NCBI GenBank assembly: GCA_022393335.1
Contig: JAJEKB010021543.1
Location: 629,565 to 693,564 of the forward strand
Direction of reading: 5' to 3'
DNA from: Macrotrachela quadricornifera
Lineage: Eukaryota; Rotifera; Eurotatoria; Philodinida; Philodinidae
DNA: 64,000 nucleotides
Position numbers and translations under genes: made by a program. How positions within the stretch are numbered: position 1 is the first letter of the stretch; the number at the start of each line of letters is the position of its first letter. This document shows positions 1 to 11,649 of the stretch, one piece after another. The notes under the pieces are model-generated. The model worked only from the letters and a program-made list of their open reading frames with translations. It was not told the origin of the DNA and did no database searches.

Positions 1-7
1 AAATTGA

Positions 8-1617
8 TTGTTGTATAACGTGAAAATTAAAATGTATTTTCGTCCATTTCGTTTATTTAAATTATTTGCTGTATTATTTTGTGCAATTATTGTTATTTAT
101 GAATTCTATCAATTTTTAACACGTCCAATAAAACAATTAGTAATACCAGAACATTATGATCGTTTATCAATATTACGATCAAAAGTAAATTATGAACAAG
201 TATCTCATACACTTGAACCATTTTATATATCATTACCAAATTTTTCTGATGATGAAGCAAAAAATTGGTTTTATAGTTCATCTTATTATAAAGCATATTC
301 AAAAACTTGTCCAAATGGTTTATGTGAAGAAAAAGGTTTTTTATTTAATGATAAAAAAGAACATCTTTCAGTTAATACATTTCTTGTTCATAATGGTTTA
401 TATTTAAATGATGATTGTGGTTATAATTATGGTGATGCTGCAATTTTACGTACATTTAAAAATTCCGATGAAACTACTGTTATTTATGATAAAGCTATTC
501 TTTATCCTGTTCCAGATGGTTGGAGTTTTCAACATTTTCTTGATGGTATTGGACCAAAATTATCTCATTCAAAATCCTATTTAAAAAAATATCCAGATGC
601 TAAAGTTATTATTTTACGTGGTATTCGATTTGATCGATCTGTTAAAGAAATTTGGTCTATGCTTGGTTTGTATCTTTTCTAATTTCATTTTAAAATATAA
701 AATCTCTATTCCTTTCTCTAATAAACAAAAAAATTGTTTATGGACTTAAATCTAAGACAGATTTAACGCCGACAAACATATATATATATATATACATAAT
801 ATTAGTAAAAAATAAAGAAAGTATATTCATCGGTCTTAAATTTCTATCAATATTGATTCCCCTTTCTGTCAAAGACTATGACAAATATAACTAAAAAAAA
901 ACGAAATGAAGTTGATTTAAATGTTAATCAGATTTTAATATACATATATCTTTCATAAAATATTTTATAGAAATTGAAGAATCTAATCGAATAATTCATT
1001 ATACTCCATCTATGAAAATTGGTGCTCGTCTTTTAATAAATCCATGTCGTACTCCCGGTATTCATCCTCGTTTATGGCAAGATGCTCGTCATATGTATTG
1101 GTCAATATCTGGTGTACTTAATTCATCAAATAAATCTGAAAAAAAAAATTTAATTTATATTCAAAGAACATCAACAAATGCAATGAATGGTGCTCGTCTT
1201 ATATTAAATGAAGAACCATTTATAAATATATTACGTAATTATTGTTTAAATCATTCATTAAATTATGTACAATATGATCATTCTAAAGATGATAATCATA
1301 TTCGTTCCCGTATAGAACTTTTTCATAATGCAGCAGTTATTATTGGTGTACATAGTGGTGCATTATCAAATATGAATTTTGCACCATCAGGAACAACTGT
1401 TATTGAAGTAATGCCTTATAAATCTGATACAAGTTCACTTCCAATGACTTGTTCAATGTATCGACCTGAAGATATAAAAGCATGTGCTGGATATATTTTA
1501 TATGTTCAAGCACGATTACTTAATCAATCATATTGGATATTACCGACAGCTGTTAATAATGAAGGAAATATGAATGTTGATATAAATCGAGTACAAAAAC
1601 TTTTTAATCAAATTTAA
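8..1617 (+). CDS. GT61-like glycosyltransferase, two exons
   Basis: Predicted type II Golgi or ER glycosyltransferase related to family GT61 (DUF563, EOGT/POMGNT2-like). I join exon 1 (8-665) to exon 2 (971-1617) through a 305-nt phase-1 intron with donor GTTTGT and an acceptor ending TTATAG. The joined frame is 434 aa. An N-terminal hydrophobic segment (about residues 15-35) looks like a signal anchor. The C-terminal half carries the typical GT61 stretch: NPCRTPGIHPRLW, then an IGVHSGALSNMNFAPSGT-like motif and an IEVMP segment. An alternative start is the Met at position 32, just before the hydrophobic segment. The intron holds a TA microsatellite near 780-796. The donor sugar and acceptor cannot be told from sequence. 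The family assignment comes from recalled motifs and was not searched. Confidence 0.75.
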
Positions 1618-1947
1618 TATTTTTTATTATTTTTTTGTTTTGTTCTTTTCTCAGCTTAATTTTGATAATTATTTGTTGATATTTTATAAAATAATTATCA
1701 TAGGATTAAAATTCTTTTTTTTTTCTAGGTGCATCCTATCTTTATTTTCCGTGTTGGTTTTTCTTTTTCTTAAATTTAATATTTAAAATAAAAATTGTTT
1801 TTTTGTTAATTAAATATATTATTGATAACGAGAAAAATCAAGATATGTTTCTTTTTAAATCATGTGGTGATTTCGATGATAGTCGTGACTATGTAGTACG
1901 CAATGGATTGGCCATTGAATGAAAAAATCCTGTCTAGTTTTCGATAT

Positions 1948-2028
1948 GCTGCGATGGCCGAGTGGTTAAGGCGTCTGACTCGAAATCAGATGGGTTCTCC
2001 CGCGTAGGTTCGAATCCTACTCGCAGCG
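1948..2028 (+). tRNA. tRNA-Ser (anticodon CGA)
   Basis: Complete cloverleaf with a short variable arm. The acceptor stem GCTGCGA (1948-1954) pairs perfectly with TCGCAGC (2021-2027), followed by discriminator G. The D arm reads TGGCCGAGTGGTTAAGGCG. The anticodon stem TCTGA/TCAGA encloses the loop CTCGAAA, giving anticodon CGA at 1981-1983 (reads UCG, Ser). The T arm contains GGTTCGAATCC. The A box and B box are canonical and no intron is present. Length is 81 nt, typical of animal tRNA-Ser. Confidence 0.95.
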
Positions 2029-2032
2029 CTCC

Positions 2033-2039
2033 TTTTTTT
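2033..2039 (+). terminator. RNA polymerase III T-run terminator
   Basis: A run of seven T begins five bases after the tRNA-Ser discriminator base. This is the expected RNA polymerase III termination signal. Confidence 0.8.
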
Positions 2040-2381
2040 CTCATTATTTTCATGTCATCTATTGCGTGATAGACATCTTTTCAAACGGAACAGATATTAA
2101 TTGAACTAAAAAGTTATTTTAATTGGTATATGTAGTATTTAAGTATAAATAAATTTTTTTATTGGTTAGATGTCGCTACTATTTATCATTATTTAATTTA
2201 ACATTTAAATATTTTAAAATAAATAATTTATATCGAAATTTTAAAACTAATATTTTAAATAAAAATATAAACTTAGTAACGAAAATATCTAATAGAGGTT
2301 TTTTCTAAGTGACATAAACGATTATGATTCCCTTAACAGAATCTTTATAGACACGTGCATCTATCTCTTTGTGAAGTTGAA

Positions 2382-5101
2382 ATGGCAGCAGCATCAACAT
2401 TAACAAATATGGATGGTGCTGGTGGTATTTTAAATGCAAGTGGAACAGGTGGTGTAGAAATCGCTAAAGCATTATCTAGTATGCAAGTACGTGGTGAACA
2501 ATTTCGTCAATTATATGAACAACTTAAACAAGAATATTCAACATTATCTGATGCATATGCTGACTGTCAACGAACATTAGAAAAATCAAGTGAAGAAAAT
2601 CGTCAAATGCAAGAAAAATTTAAAAATTTACTTGATAAATTACAAATGGATAATCGAAAAAAACAAGCACAAATTGAAGAAATGAAAACACAGGTTTAAT
2701 TTATCTACATTAATTCTTTTTTTTTTTCTTAATTTTATTCAAATATATTTAGTTACTTGACAATAGTAAAATAGATCAAATTCGTGATCGTTTATCATCT
2801 GAAATTGAAGGACCATATAAATTAGCATTATCACAATTAGGTAATCAATTAGACCAAACAAAAGCTGAATTAACAAAAGTTCGTTTTGAATTAAATACTC
2901 GAATAAAAGAACATGCTTCAGAATTGTCACAACGAGATCAAATTACAAATGAAATTCAATTAAAAACTGAAAAAGAATTCGGTGCATTAAGAAAAGAACG
3001 TGATCTTCTTCAACAACATATTCGTCAAGAACATCATAAAGATTCAAATATTGAACAAAATCGTTCAAGAGAACTTATACTATTAAGAGCAAAAGTTGAA
3101 CAATATATACAAGAATTAAATGAAGCAAGAGAAGTTAAACTTCATGCTGAACAAATTGCTGCAACTGCACAAAGAGAATTATTAAAAGAACGTTCATTAT
3201 CAAAAACAAATTTTTCTCTTACTGAAGTAAAAATAAATAAAATAAAAATTTTATTTTTTTTCTTTAAAAAAAATCTAGAATGAACGTGATTCATTAAAAC
3301 AACAATTAACAACAACTCATCATGAATTAACATCAGTTAGTGAACAATTAACAACAGTTAATAGACAATTACATGAAAGAGAACTTCGAATTGCACAAAT
3401 TAATTCTGAATATGAAAATATTCAACATCGATTTAAAATTGAAGTAGCTAATCATAAAATTGATTTAGCTAAAATACAAAGAGATCAATTAGAACAACAG
3501 GAACAATTAAATATGCATATTCAAGGTTAGTCTATCATTCAATGGACTTTTTCTATGTATGGTTTTTGAACTTTTTAAAGAATTAATCTTTGAAAGATAT
3601 AAGAATTTATTTGAATGATAAACAAAAACTTTCTTTAGAACTTCAAGAAAAAATAGCAGTTTTAACTTCTGATAAAACAAAATTACAATTAAGTATACAA
3701 GAAAAAGAACATCATTTACTTGCAAGTGTTCAAGCTGCAAGAGAAGATGAATGGAAAAAAATTAGTGAAATAACAAATGAAAAGTAAGAATTATTTTTCA
3801 TTATTTATTTTTTTTTTATTAAATTTTTGTTTTTAAAAGACTTGATTTTGAAGCTCAAGTAAATATTTTACAAAAAAAAACTGATGAACAACAAAAACAT
3901 TTTGATATTGAACGTGATCGTTTATATGAACAAATAAAAAGTTTAGAAAAAACTCGTGAAGAATTAATGAAAGAAAATACATATTTAAATACAACAATTA
4001 AACAAATAAATGATTGTCAAAATGATTTTGAACGTGAACAAGAAAAATCTCGTGAACTTTATAGAAAATGTGTTAAACTTGAAACACAACTTTCTTCAAC
4101 TAATGGAATTGAAGTAATCGAAAAAAAAATTCTTTCTTAATATTTATTTATTTTCTTCTTTCAGCAAGAATTAACAGAAATAAATTTAAAATTAAAAAAT
4201 GAATTAAATCAATTAATGAATGAATATCATTCAAATAAACAAGAACTTCAACATGTTAGTTAAAAAATTTAAAATAATATTTTTGATTTGTTTTTTTTTT
4301 CTTATTCAATAGATGAATAATCAATGCACAACAACAATTGAAAATGCTCGTCGAGCATTTTTTACTGAAAGAAAAGATATGGAAATGAAAATTGAACAAT
4401 TAGTTGAACAATTAAAAAAATATAAAACAAAATCAATTGATATGCAAAGAGAAAAAAAAGAATATCGAACACGATATCAAAATTTTTCACAAAAATTAGT
4501 TGAAAAAAGTCAATTAATTGAAGCTAAACTTAATGAAATTAAACAGAAAGAATTAAGTTTACAGTAAGAATTTATTTTCATAATAGGATAAAATATCATT
4601 TTCAGAATAAATCGATCTTCGAAGAACTAGACTCAATATTTATATTTATTTAATAGAAATGTGGTTAGTCTTCAAACACATAATCAAGTAAAACGTCAAT
4701 TATCTCAATTAATAAAAAAACATGCACAATTTCAAGCAGTTCTTGATACAAATAATACAACTAATATAAATCAAACATCAGTACAATCAGATGTAAATTA
4801 AATAAACTCAACTTTTATAATAAACTTTTTTATCTTTATATTAGGATAAATACGATCTTAATTCAATGTTAACACGTCTTGATCGTTTATCATACGAACA
4901 AAATCATCAATTAAATGATTTTGTTCCAAGTAATTATTTTCTTTAATTATTATAAATTTCATTTATAATATCATGTTTTTAGTAAAAGAATCTACATTAA
5001 ATATTCCAAATGAATTTGAATTAGATTTAAAACAAAATGGAATATCATCTTCTTCACCGGATCGACGAAAAATAATTCAATTTGAAGAAGAAGATATTTA
5101 A
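2382..5101 (+). CDS. CEP83: CEP83 orthologue (centriole distal appendage coiled-coil protein)
   Basis: Long coiled-coil protein of 724 aa, close to the 701 aa of human CEP83 (CCDC41), which anchors distal appendages and is needed for centriole docking and ciliogenesis. I resolve ten exons: 2382-2693, 2753-3226, 3279-3525, 3597-3783, 3840-4113, 4165-4254, 4313-4563, 4657-4792, 4845-4929 and 4983-5101. All have GT..AG borders and compatible phases. The order of features follows CEP83 from memory: an N-terminal EQFRQLYEQLKQEYSTL helix, EMKTQ followed by RDRLSSEIEGP, a VQAAREDEW block, and a C-terminal VKRQLSQLIKKHAQFQAVL helix. Almost the whole protein is heptad-like and rich in Q, E and K. An in-frame GTG lies upstream, but the ATG at 2382 is the first Met. 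It lies about 350 bp after the tRNA. The remaining doubt is that coiled coils align easily with one another. Confidence 0.75.
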
Positions 5102-8035
5102 AATGAAGAATGCTATTCTTCATTAGATAAACTATTATATATTTCAATACAGATATCTTTTCTTTTCTTTTGATTTTACTTTTCGATCCTATCACCCAGT
5201 GTTATGGACATTTTAGATAGATTATCTTTATTAAAATAATTAAATTAGTTTAATACGATTTTTATTTATTAGGTTATAAAATATTGTGTTCATTTGAGCT
5301 TGTGGTCTTTTTCTTCATGTTTGTAAACTGTCTTTATGGATTTAATATTGATAATAAATAGTTTTATTTGAATCAAAACTTATTTCTTCTATTTCCTATG
5401 AAAATCTTTTATCATATGAACTAAAGTTGAGTAAAAATTAGATTTATAAGAAAATGGCATGAATGATTGGAATAAAAAAATTATCTTGATTTTTTTATGA
5501 GACCTAACAATATTACATTAACCTTTCTTATGATAAGGTTATTTGTCTTAACATTTCTGTATTTTCCAAATTTATAAGATAAATTTTAGGAAAAGAAAAA
5601 AGTCGAATTCATCCAAGCTGTAGAGTAAAATTTGATCTATATTTTAAAACTAATTCAAGCTTTCTAGTATTTAAAATTGTAGAGAAATTTCGGAACCTCG
5701 ATTATCCACATTTCAGCTCCTAGTTTTGAGATAAATTTTGGTAGATTCAATATTTTCCGCTAAAATTTTTACCGTAAGATACCTAATCTACAATATGCCT
5801 TCTCTGAAAGTCTCAGCAAGATCATATCATTGAATGTTGAAAATGAAAATATTCAAGAAGTAATATAAGTTTTCTTGATCGAATAATTAATCAACCAATA
5901 CAACTATCAATTTTGGAAATAAATCAAAATAAAATAACAGATATGATTAATAATAAAATCAATATTAAGAAGTCTTTCAATGAAAAATAAATCGATTAAT
6001 AGATGATATTTTCGTTTTCAATACTATTCAATCATTTATTAATAATTGAGATATGATTTGTGAAATAACTAATCGAAAAACATTTTTTAATGAAAGACAT
6101 CATAAAACAAAACTTATACTTGTATTAATTCAAAATAATTTAATATATATTTGTTATATACCGTTTTAATAATTATTTTCATTTTATTGTCTATACAAAA
6201 TTGATGACAGTTTCTATTTTTGATTGTATAGAAATCTACATATTGTTTCTGATCGATCATCTTACTGAGGCAGATTTCATTCCTTTCCTTATATTCAAAT
6301 TTAATTGCAAAATCCAGAGATATTTATCAATCAAATGATGAAAAGAATAATCCATCACTTACACAATCAATCGACTAACAAGACTAATCTTCATTTTTAG
6401 TGTCAACTTGTTTAATAAATACATATATAGGCAACTTTAAAAAAAATTTGCCTCTTCGTAACCAGAAAACCTTTCTACATGGTAAAATACGCTTGAGATG
6501 AAACATGTATTATTAAATAGAGACCATTAAAACTAGATAAACTTTGTAATGAATTGTGTCCTTATTGCTTTCTGGTTAAGTTATAGCCATTTTATTGAGG
6601 ATCCAGTCTAGTAAAGGATATGTCATGAAAAAATCAATGTCGTCATTAATTTGTATAAGAATAATTTGCATGAAAAAAAGAATATAAAGAGTTGAATTGA
6701 TTGATTGTTATATTAGTCAAAAACAATATTAGAAGATATCTTGAGTAAAAAATAAATTTTTGTAAGCTTTTAACATATTTTTCAACAATACAAATTAAAT
6801 ATTTTCATACAAATGTTCAACTATACAACATCAGACAAATGAACCCACTTAAAACTATAGAATGCATGAAGAAACTGGCACATCAGCTTTTTTTGTCTCA
6901 TATGTGGCCTAAAAAAGGCAAAGTTCAATTTTCTATCAATTCAAAACGTCTTCAAATCTTTTATAAATCAATTCAAAATTTGGAGATCAAATTTATCTTT
7001 ATGCAGAGATGAAGATGCAGATTTGAATCAATTTCAAAATGGTTTTAGAAAAAAATTCACAAAAAAACGATATATTAGTTGGTTTCGGAAGACATATGAT
7101 GTAAATACAAAAAGTTGATCAAGTCAAAACACATTATCATATGTCATTAAAGAATTAATTAATTCGAAATCCATTCGATTTCGCTACTTGTTGTCACGTC
7201 ATTTCTCAAGTAGATAAAAAAAACAAGGTGAGTATGATGATGATGCTATTAAACATATTTATTTAGTATTAAAATATCTAATTGAAAATCCAAAAATTAA
7301 ATAACATCCACTTCATGCATGAACTTAGAATGATCCAGGATTAATTTATACCCATCCAAATAATCAATTAATGGCATTTAAATAATTTCGACTTCCATTC
7401 AACTAACGATTTATATATGATCGATTTGTGAAGAGTATATGTGAAGAGACTACTTGTAATCAATGTTATTAGCTGTACCATATCCACTATGAATCCCTTG
7501 GAAATAAGAACGATTTATCGTCAAAATACAGTGTGTATTGTTTCATATTGACAAATATGATACGCATCTTAATCATATCGTTATCAAAGGTCAATTAGAC
7601 GAAAACTCATCATATTATAGAATATCGGCAATGGAATAACTAAAGAATTATTCATTGAGTATATTACATCGAGATGAAACAACCCTGATTTAGACATCAA
7701 TTATCAATCACTGTAAGTAATTTGAATTTTTACTTCAAGAACAAGAGCATCAAGATTTGAATTATTTAAGAGAAAGATGCTTGACACTCTCAGAGATGTT
7801 TTTGCAAAAATAAAGAACTCGGCTTGTCTTTATGTCAAATATCATACATGAATATATATATATATATATATATATATTGTTCAAATGGTTTTGAAGTGCT
7901 CGAACTCTATTTATTTTTTCTATAAATCCATTCCATGTAAAAAAATATATCTAAGACAATGTCATGGTAGAAATCGATTTTAAATATCAGTATTTGTTTT
8001 TTTCATTAGATGACATTGGAAATGAATGGTAATCA
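5102..8035. other. Intergenic, decayed coding-like tract
   Basis: No intact gene seen. Between about 5900 and 7800 the plus strand has coding-like patches (for example near 7150-7400), but stops interrupt every frame every few dozen codons. This looks like an old pseudogene that cannot be named. A TA microsatellite lies at about 7854-7876. Confidence 0.4.
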
Positions 8036-8302
8036 TTAAATATCGAATTCAGACTAAATCAATGAATATGATATTTAATAATAGTAATGTACTTCATACC
8101 TTGCACATACATGCATCGTCTTCATTCAACAATTGTTGAGTGACATTTGATTCATTCATGATTCGTGATAATACATCTTGTAAATAATTATATTGATATA
8201 AATTCGCACGATCATCAAGTTCAATAGCTCCAAATTCTTGAGCATACGCACGAAATTTCTCTCTTACCTCACCTATATACTTGATCTTATCATCCGATTC
8301 AT
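8036..8302 (-). CDS. Last two exons of an unidentified minus-strand gene
   Basis: On the minus strand an exon spans 8302-8100. It is preceded by TTTATTTTCAG and followed by the donor GTATGA. After a 46-nt intron a short terminal exon (8053-8036) encodes SEFDI and a stop in matching phase. The long exon encodes about 67 acidic residues containing GEVREKFRAYAQEFGAIE and LQDVLSRIMNESN, with no family recognised. No upstream exon of matching phase is visible. Position 8522 onward is a palindromic repeat element, so the 5' part may have been lost or displaced by that insertion. Reality as a working gene is uncertain. Confidence 0.4.
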
Positions 8303-8521
8303 CTGAAAATAAATAAAAATCGTTATTAAAATTTGCATTATTGCTTTTGAGTAGCAATGTCGAATTGAAATGCTAGAAAATATTTTAAACTCTTTTTTAT
8401 CTTGACATTTTCTCTCATTCTGCATGATATTGAACAAAACTCTCGCGGTTTTTTGTCCCTGATTCGCTCTCTTTTGCACTCTCTCATAGATATTCAACTG
8501 CATGGCGTCATATCAAAGCAA

Positions 8522-8754
8522 CCCAGGTCCACGGTTACGGACTCCGTATACGGCCGTAAACGATCGTATACGGTGTCGTATACGACCGTATTACGACCGT
8601 ATGTGGTCGTGATCGTATAAGGAGAAATACGATGACCGTATACGGCCGTTTCCGGTCGTAAATGGTCGTATTTTTTTTGTATACGACCGTTTACGACCGT
8701 ATCTTGCCTGTATACGATCAGAAATACTCATGTCTCGACGTAAACCCAGGTCGA
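8522..8754. mobile_element. TACGG-word palindromic element, copy 1
   Basis: Begins with CCCAGGTCC and consists almost wholly of alternating, partly self-complementary words (CCGTATACGG, CGTAAACG, TACGACCGTA). It closes at a CCCAGGTCGA end that is here in direct rather than inverted orientation. It shares this architecture with the elements at 9958, 32053, 59437 and 61148. GC content is far above the neighbours, and it reads open in several frames without being a gene. Confidence 0.75.
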
Positions 8755-8814
8755 GCAATCCTACAGGATCCTATGAGAATTCTGTAGGTAAACTGCATGT
8801 CACCCATAATCGTA

Positions 8815-9375
8815 TATCAAAATCAACCTGAAATAAATTAAAAAAAATTTTTTTATAATACAATACTTACTATTATAATTCTATATCCCAATCATCCTAA
8901 AAAAATTTTAAAAAAAATTTTAAGCTAAAAACATACTCGCCTGACCATTTGGATATATAAATAGGCCTAAAATAAATTTAAAAAAATTTTTTAAGTTAAA
9001 AACATACTTACCTGACCATTTGGCTATACAAATAGACCTAAAGTAAATAAAAAAAATTTTAAAAGTTAAAAACATACTTACCTGACCATTTGGATATATA
9101 AATAAACCTAAAATAAATAAAAAAAATTATTTTAATTAATATTATACTTACTTGTCCATTTGGATATATGAATGGGCATAAAAGAAACAAAAAAAAATTT
9201 TTTAATTAATATAATACTTGTTCATTGAGACATATAAATGAACCTAAAACAAAGGAAAAGAAAATTTTAAATGAGTAAAATACTTAGTGTTTCATTTGGA
9301 TATACAAATGGAATTAAAATATTATTTAGGTAAACAAATACTTACTTGTCCAGTTATATGATAAAGTAGACCTAA
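8815..9375 (-). repeat. Tandem array of 26-nt micro-exon-like units (period about 70 bp)
   Basis: Seven or eight diverged units with a 66-71 bp period. On the minus strand each unit reads as an acceptor (TTTTAG), a 26-nt block such as GTTTATTTATATATCC plus AAATGGTCAG, then a donor GTAAGT. Well-preserved blocks lie at 9371-9346, 9243-9218, 9177-9152, 9107-9082, 9037-9012, 8966-8941 and 8896-8871. A last acceptor precedes 8827. The intervening AT-rich spacers are 40-45 nt, near the lower limit of the introns seen elsewhere in the window. The units between 9177 and 9346 are degenerate at one or both splice sites. The product, if any, is unknown. It is flanked on both sides by palindromic elements. 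Confidence 0.7.
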
Positions 9376-9566
9376 CGACAGCAATATTGTCGGATCCGAC
9401 GTTTTCCGACAGGGGAATATCGTTGGATTCTGTTACCAGAAACCGACGATTTGCGCTGTCGGAATTCGTCGGATTTCACCGATTTCCGGTTATCGGTTCC
9501 CTATGAGATCCGATTGTCGGATAATGTCGGATTCGATAGGATCCGATGGAGTGGTTTGGACCTGGG
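9376..9566. mobile_element. TGTCGGA-word palindromic element
   Basis: A GC-rich insert made of the reiterated words TGTCGGA, TCCGACG and GATCCGA in both orientations. It ends in GACCTGGG, the same terminus as the TACGG-word elements. The left end is not clear. It may be the right arm of a composite unit that begins at CCCAGGTCC (8522) and carries the micro-exon array as cargo. Confidence 0.55.
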
Positions 9567-9654
9567 AAGTGCTAGGCGGCTATGGACGAATCAGGCCCAA
9601 AACCACTACCCATAGAATGCGCCTCGTAAGGCCTGAGGCGCGGCAAAACTAGTT

Positions 9655-9826
9655 CATATGCCTACAAAGAGCAATGTTTAACCGAAATGTATTAAATCAG
9701 CTTTGTGAAGTCATGCTGGTCTATCAAATGAAATATTTTTAGAAATATATCATTTGATAAATCAACATGAGTACTCAAACTGATATAAACACATTTCAGT
9801 TAGCCATTGCTCTTTGTATTCATATG
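9655..9826. repeat. 172-bp hairpin (near-complete inverted repeat)
   Basis: The left arm (9655-9740) begins CATATGCCTACAAAGAGCAA. The right arm, read backwards from 9826, begins CATATGAATACAAAGAGCAA, and the match continues through AAATGT and ATCAAATGA to the centre with few mismatches. This is a foldback or MITE-like structure with almost no loop. No target duplication is seen. Confidence 0.75.
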
Positions 9827-9957
9827 ATCTAATTTTGTTGCGCATTGAACCTAAAATAAAAAAGTACAACAAAATAAAATAAAAATAATAAAAATACTTA
9901 CGGTTCATTGAACCTGTACTGACGTTCTTTCGCAAGAATTTTGTACAGGTGAATATT

Positions 9958-10150
9958 CGGCGTCGTATACGACCGTATACGGAGGACCGAATTATACCTT
10001 TCAAGACTGTGTATATTTTTTATGGTCTCCGTATACGGAATCCATTTATCGTCGTTTTTCTCCGTATACGCTGATCGTGCACGACGATTGTGCACGATTT
10101 CCGTTTCTCTCCGTAAACGGTCGTTTACGATCGTGCCGCTTCGACCTGGG
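9958..10150. mobile_element. TACGG-word palindromic element, copy 2
   Basis: Contains CGTCGTATACGACCGTATAC, CTCCGTATACGG, CGTAAACGGTCGTTTACGA and ends TCGACCTGGG. The left terminus is not obvious. Its 3' flank (GAAG) resembles the flank after the TGTCGGA element, hinting at related insertions or a local duplication. Confidence 0.65.
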
Positions 10151-10497
10151 AAGAGATGAAATTCTTTTCATTGACAGAAGTCAATTGATCATTTCGAATG
10201 GAAAATATCTCCCTTCAAAACGGTGTCATTTTATCGTTAATTTACATATTGTCTATCAGTTATTCGACATTCACTGATCGATACGTTTGACAGACTTGTA
10301 GCAAATTTTCACTTATTCTCATAAATTATCTCAAGATTTTACATTCAACGATATGATATATGATAGAAACAACCATTGGATCATATCGAGATCTAACGTC
10401 TCTCATCAAATCTTCGTATGGAAAAAAATTATTCAACTACTTTCAAGATTATTTTGTCTTGTTGAATCAATCCAAAACCATCCAGTTTTGTTTGGTA
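10151..10497. other. Intergenic, nothing recognised
   Basis: Unique-looking AT-rich DNA. Short open frames on both strands, none with coding character. Confidence 0.4.
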
Positions 10498-10941
10498 TCA
10501 GAATGAGACTAGGACACCAACAAAGACCTTCCATGATTGAAATTTTTCAACATATTGTGCAATAACCATCGAACATTCTCCTGGAGTATAACTATCAACA
10601 ACAACACTAATAGTGGGATCACCAGTCACTTCTGGATTATTCGAGGAAACATTCCAGGCGATTCCGTTAAATTTTATATTGCTGACTAACTCAGCAAAAT
10701 ATATTTTTTCGTCGTTGATGTTATCTTCTTTAATATGGTTATTGTAAACCTGATCAATTATTGTTTTGAAATTATTAAAACGAGGTTGATCATCTTCACC
10801 GAGAAGAAAGACATCTCTGAAAGAAAATAAAACCATCAATGCTTCTGCTGGCACAAGATCAAATATGATTCCAATCCAAATCCGAATATCATCCGAAAAA
10901 TATTCCAAAGAAAATGTTTTTGTAATTAGCGTCATGGTCAT
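10498..10941 (-). CDS. Hypothetical protein, 147 aa
   Basis: Uninterrupted minus-strand frame from ATG to TGA in an otherwise stop-rich region. Base use is less AT-biased than the neighbours, and the composition looks like a folded protein. Central residues include FNNFKTIIDQVYNN, NIKFNGIAWNVSSNNPEV and a hydrophobic C-terminus WKVFVGVLVSF. The size and the predicted helix-then-strand order are loosely like dynein light chain Tctex-type domains, but I see no diagnostic motif and do not assign it. No splice sites are needed. It could be a single-exon gene, a terminal exon or a chance frame. Confidence 0.4.
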   Translation of the reverse strand: MTMTLITKTFSLEYFSDDIRIWIGIIFDLVPAEALMVLFSFRDVFLLGEDDQPRFNNFKTIIDQVYNNHIKEDNINDEKIYFAELVSNIKFNGIAWNVSSNNPEVTGDPTISVVVDSYTPGECSMVIAQYVEKFQSWKVFVGVLVSF

Positions 10942-11040
10942 CTACCTTTATTATTATTCAGATTTTAATATTAGTTCTCTGAGGAAAAACAAAAAATTAG
11001 TTACGATCAATTTAAATGTTTCGAATATGAAAAAGAACAG

Positions 11041-11107
11041 CCTCGCTCAGGGTTCGAACCTGTGTCACAGTCCGTTGACGCACTTATCCACTCGACTATA
11101 TGCGAAG
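11041..11107 (-). pseudogene. tRNA-like pseudogene or tRNA-derived SINE head
   Basis: The minus strand reads CTTCGCA, then a D-arm-like TAGTCGAGTGGATAAGTGCG and a B box GGTTCGAACCC, closing with AGCGAGG. The acceptor stem pairs 6 of 7 (one G-U). The anticodon arm is not canonical: a 4-bp stem with an 8-nt loop. RNA polymerase III A and B boxes are recognisable. Best read as a decayed class II tRNA or a tRNA-derived repeat. Confidence 0.6.
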
Positions 11108-11649
11108 TTATCTTCATCTTTTCTCTTGTCGTATTTATCTTCTTTTCATCGGGAACATTTGTTCATCCCAAAGAATATATGCATATCTAGAAGCGAGACT
11201 TAAAGAAAAGAGAGGAAAGCGGAAACGAATTTCATGCATAAACTAGAGAGAGAGAGTGTGTGTGTTTTTTCTACTGAAATTGAAGCTCCAAATGAGCAAT
11301 GAGTTTTCAACTCTATAAAAGATCTTTCACCAAATATTGAAGACATTCAATATGCGTTCACGATCTACACGAACAGATTATTCTCATTTCTCAATAATAA
11401 TAGACCAAGAATAATTGAACAATTTTAGTTTTAATTTGCAAAATCTATTCAAATTTTCTAAAGCGAAAAATCCTATATCTTCTTCATGAATGAATGACTT
11501 CAGACATGACATTGATGAAGTTAAGTACTTGAATAATTTTTGTAAACCTTTCGAATTTGATCAAAATTCAAGTAAAGTTATAAGGACACTATTTAGATAC
11601 AAGTTTATTAATGAAAAATTTGTATAGATTAAATCAAGTGATGTATCAT
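11108..11649. other. Intergenic, nothing recognised
   Basis: AT-rich DNA with GA and GT microsatellite stretches around 11246-11266. No gene or structured repeat seen. Confidence 0.4.

Noticed and set aside
8402..10277. Several 65-80 aa frames on both strands around the TACGG elements, also at 31978-32379, 59294-59611 and 61083-61482
   Set aside because: They read through palindromic TACG words, which lack stop codons in many frames; peptides such as RIRSYTTVYRR are by-products.
10498..10941. Tctex-type dynein light chain
   Set aside because: Size and general layout fit loosely, but I could not point to the conserved residues; kept as hypothetical.
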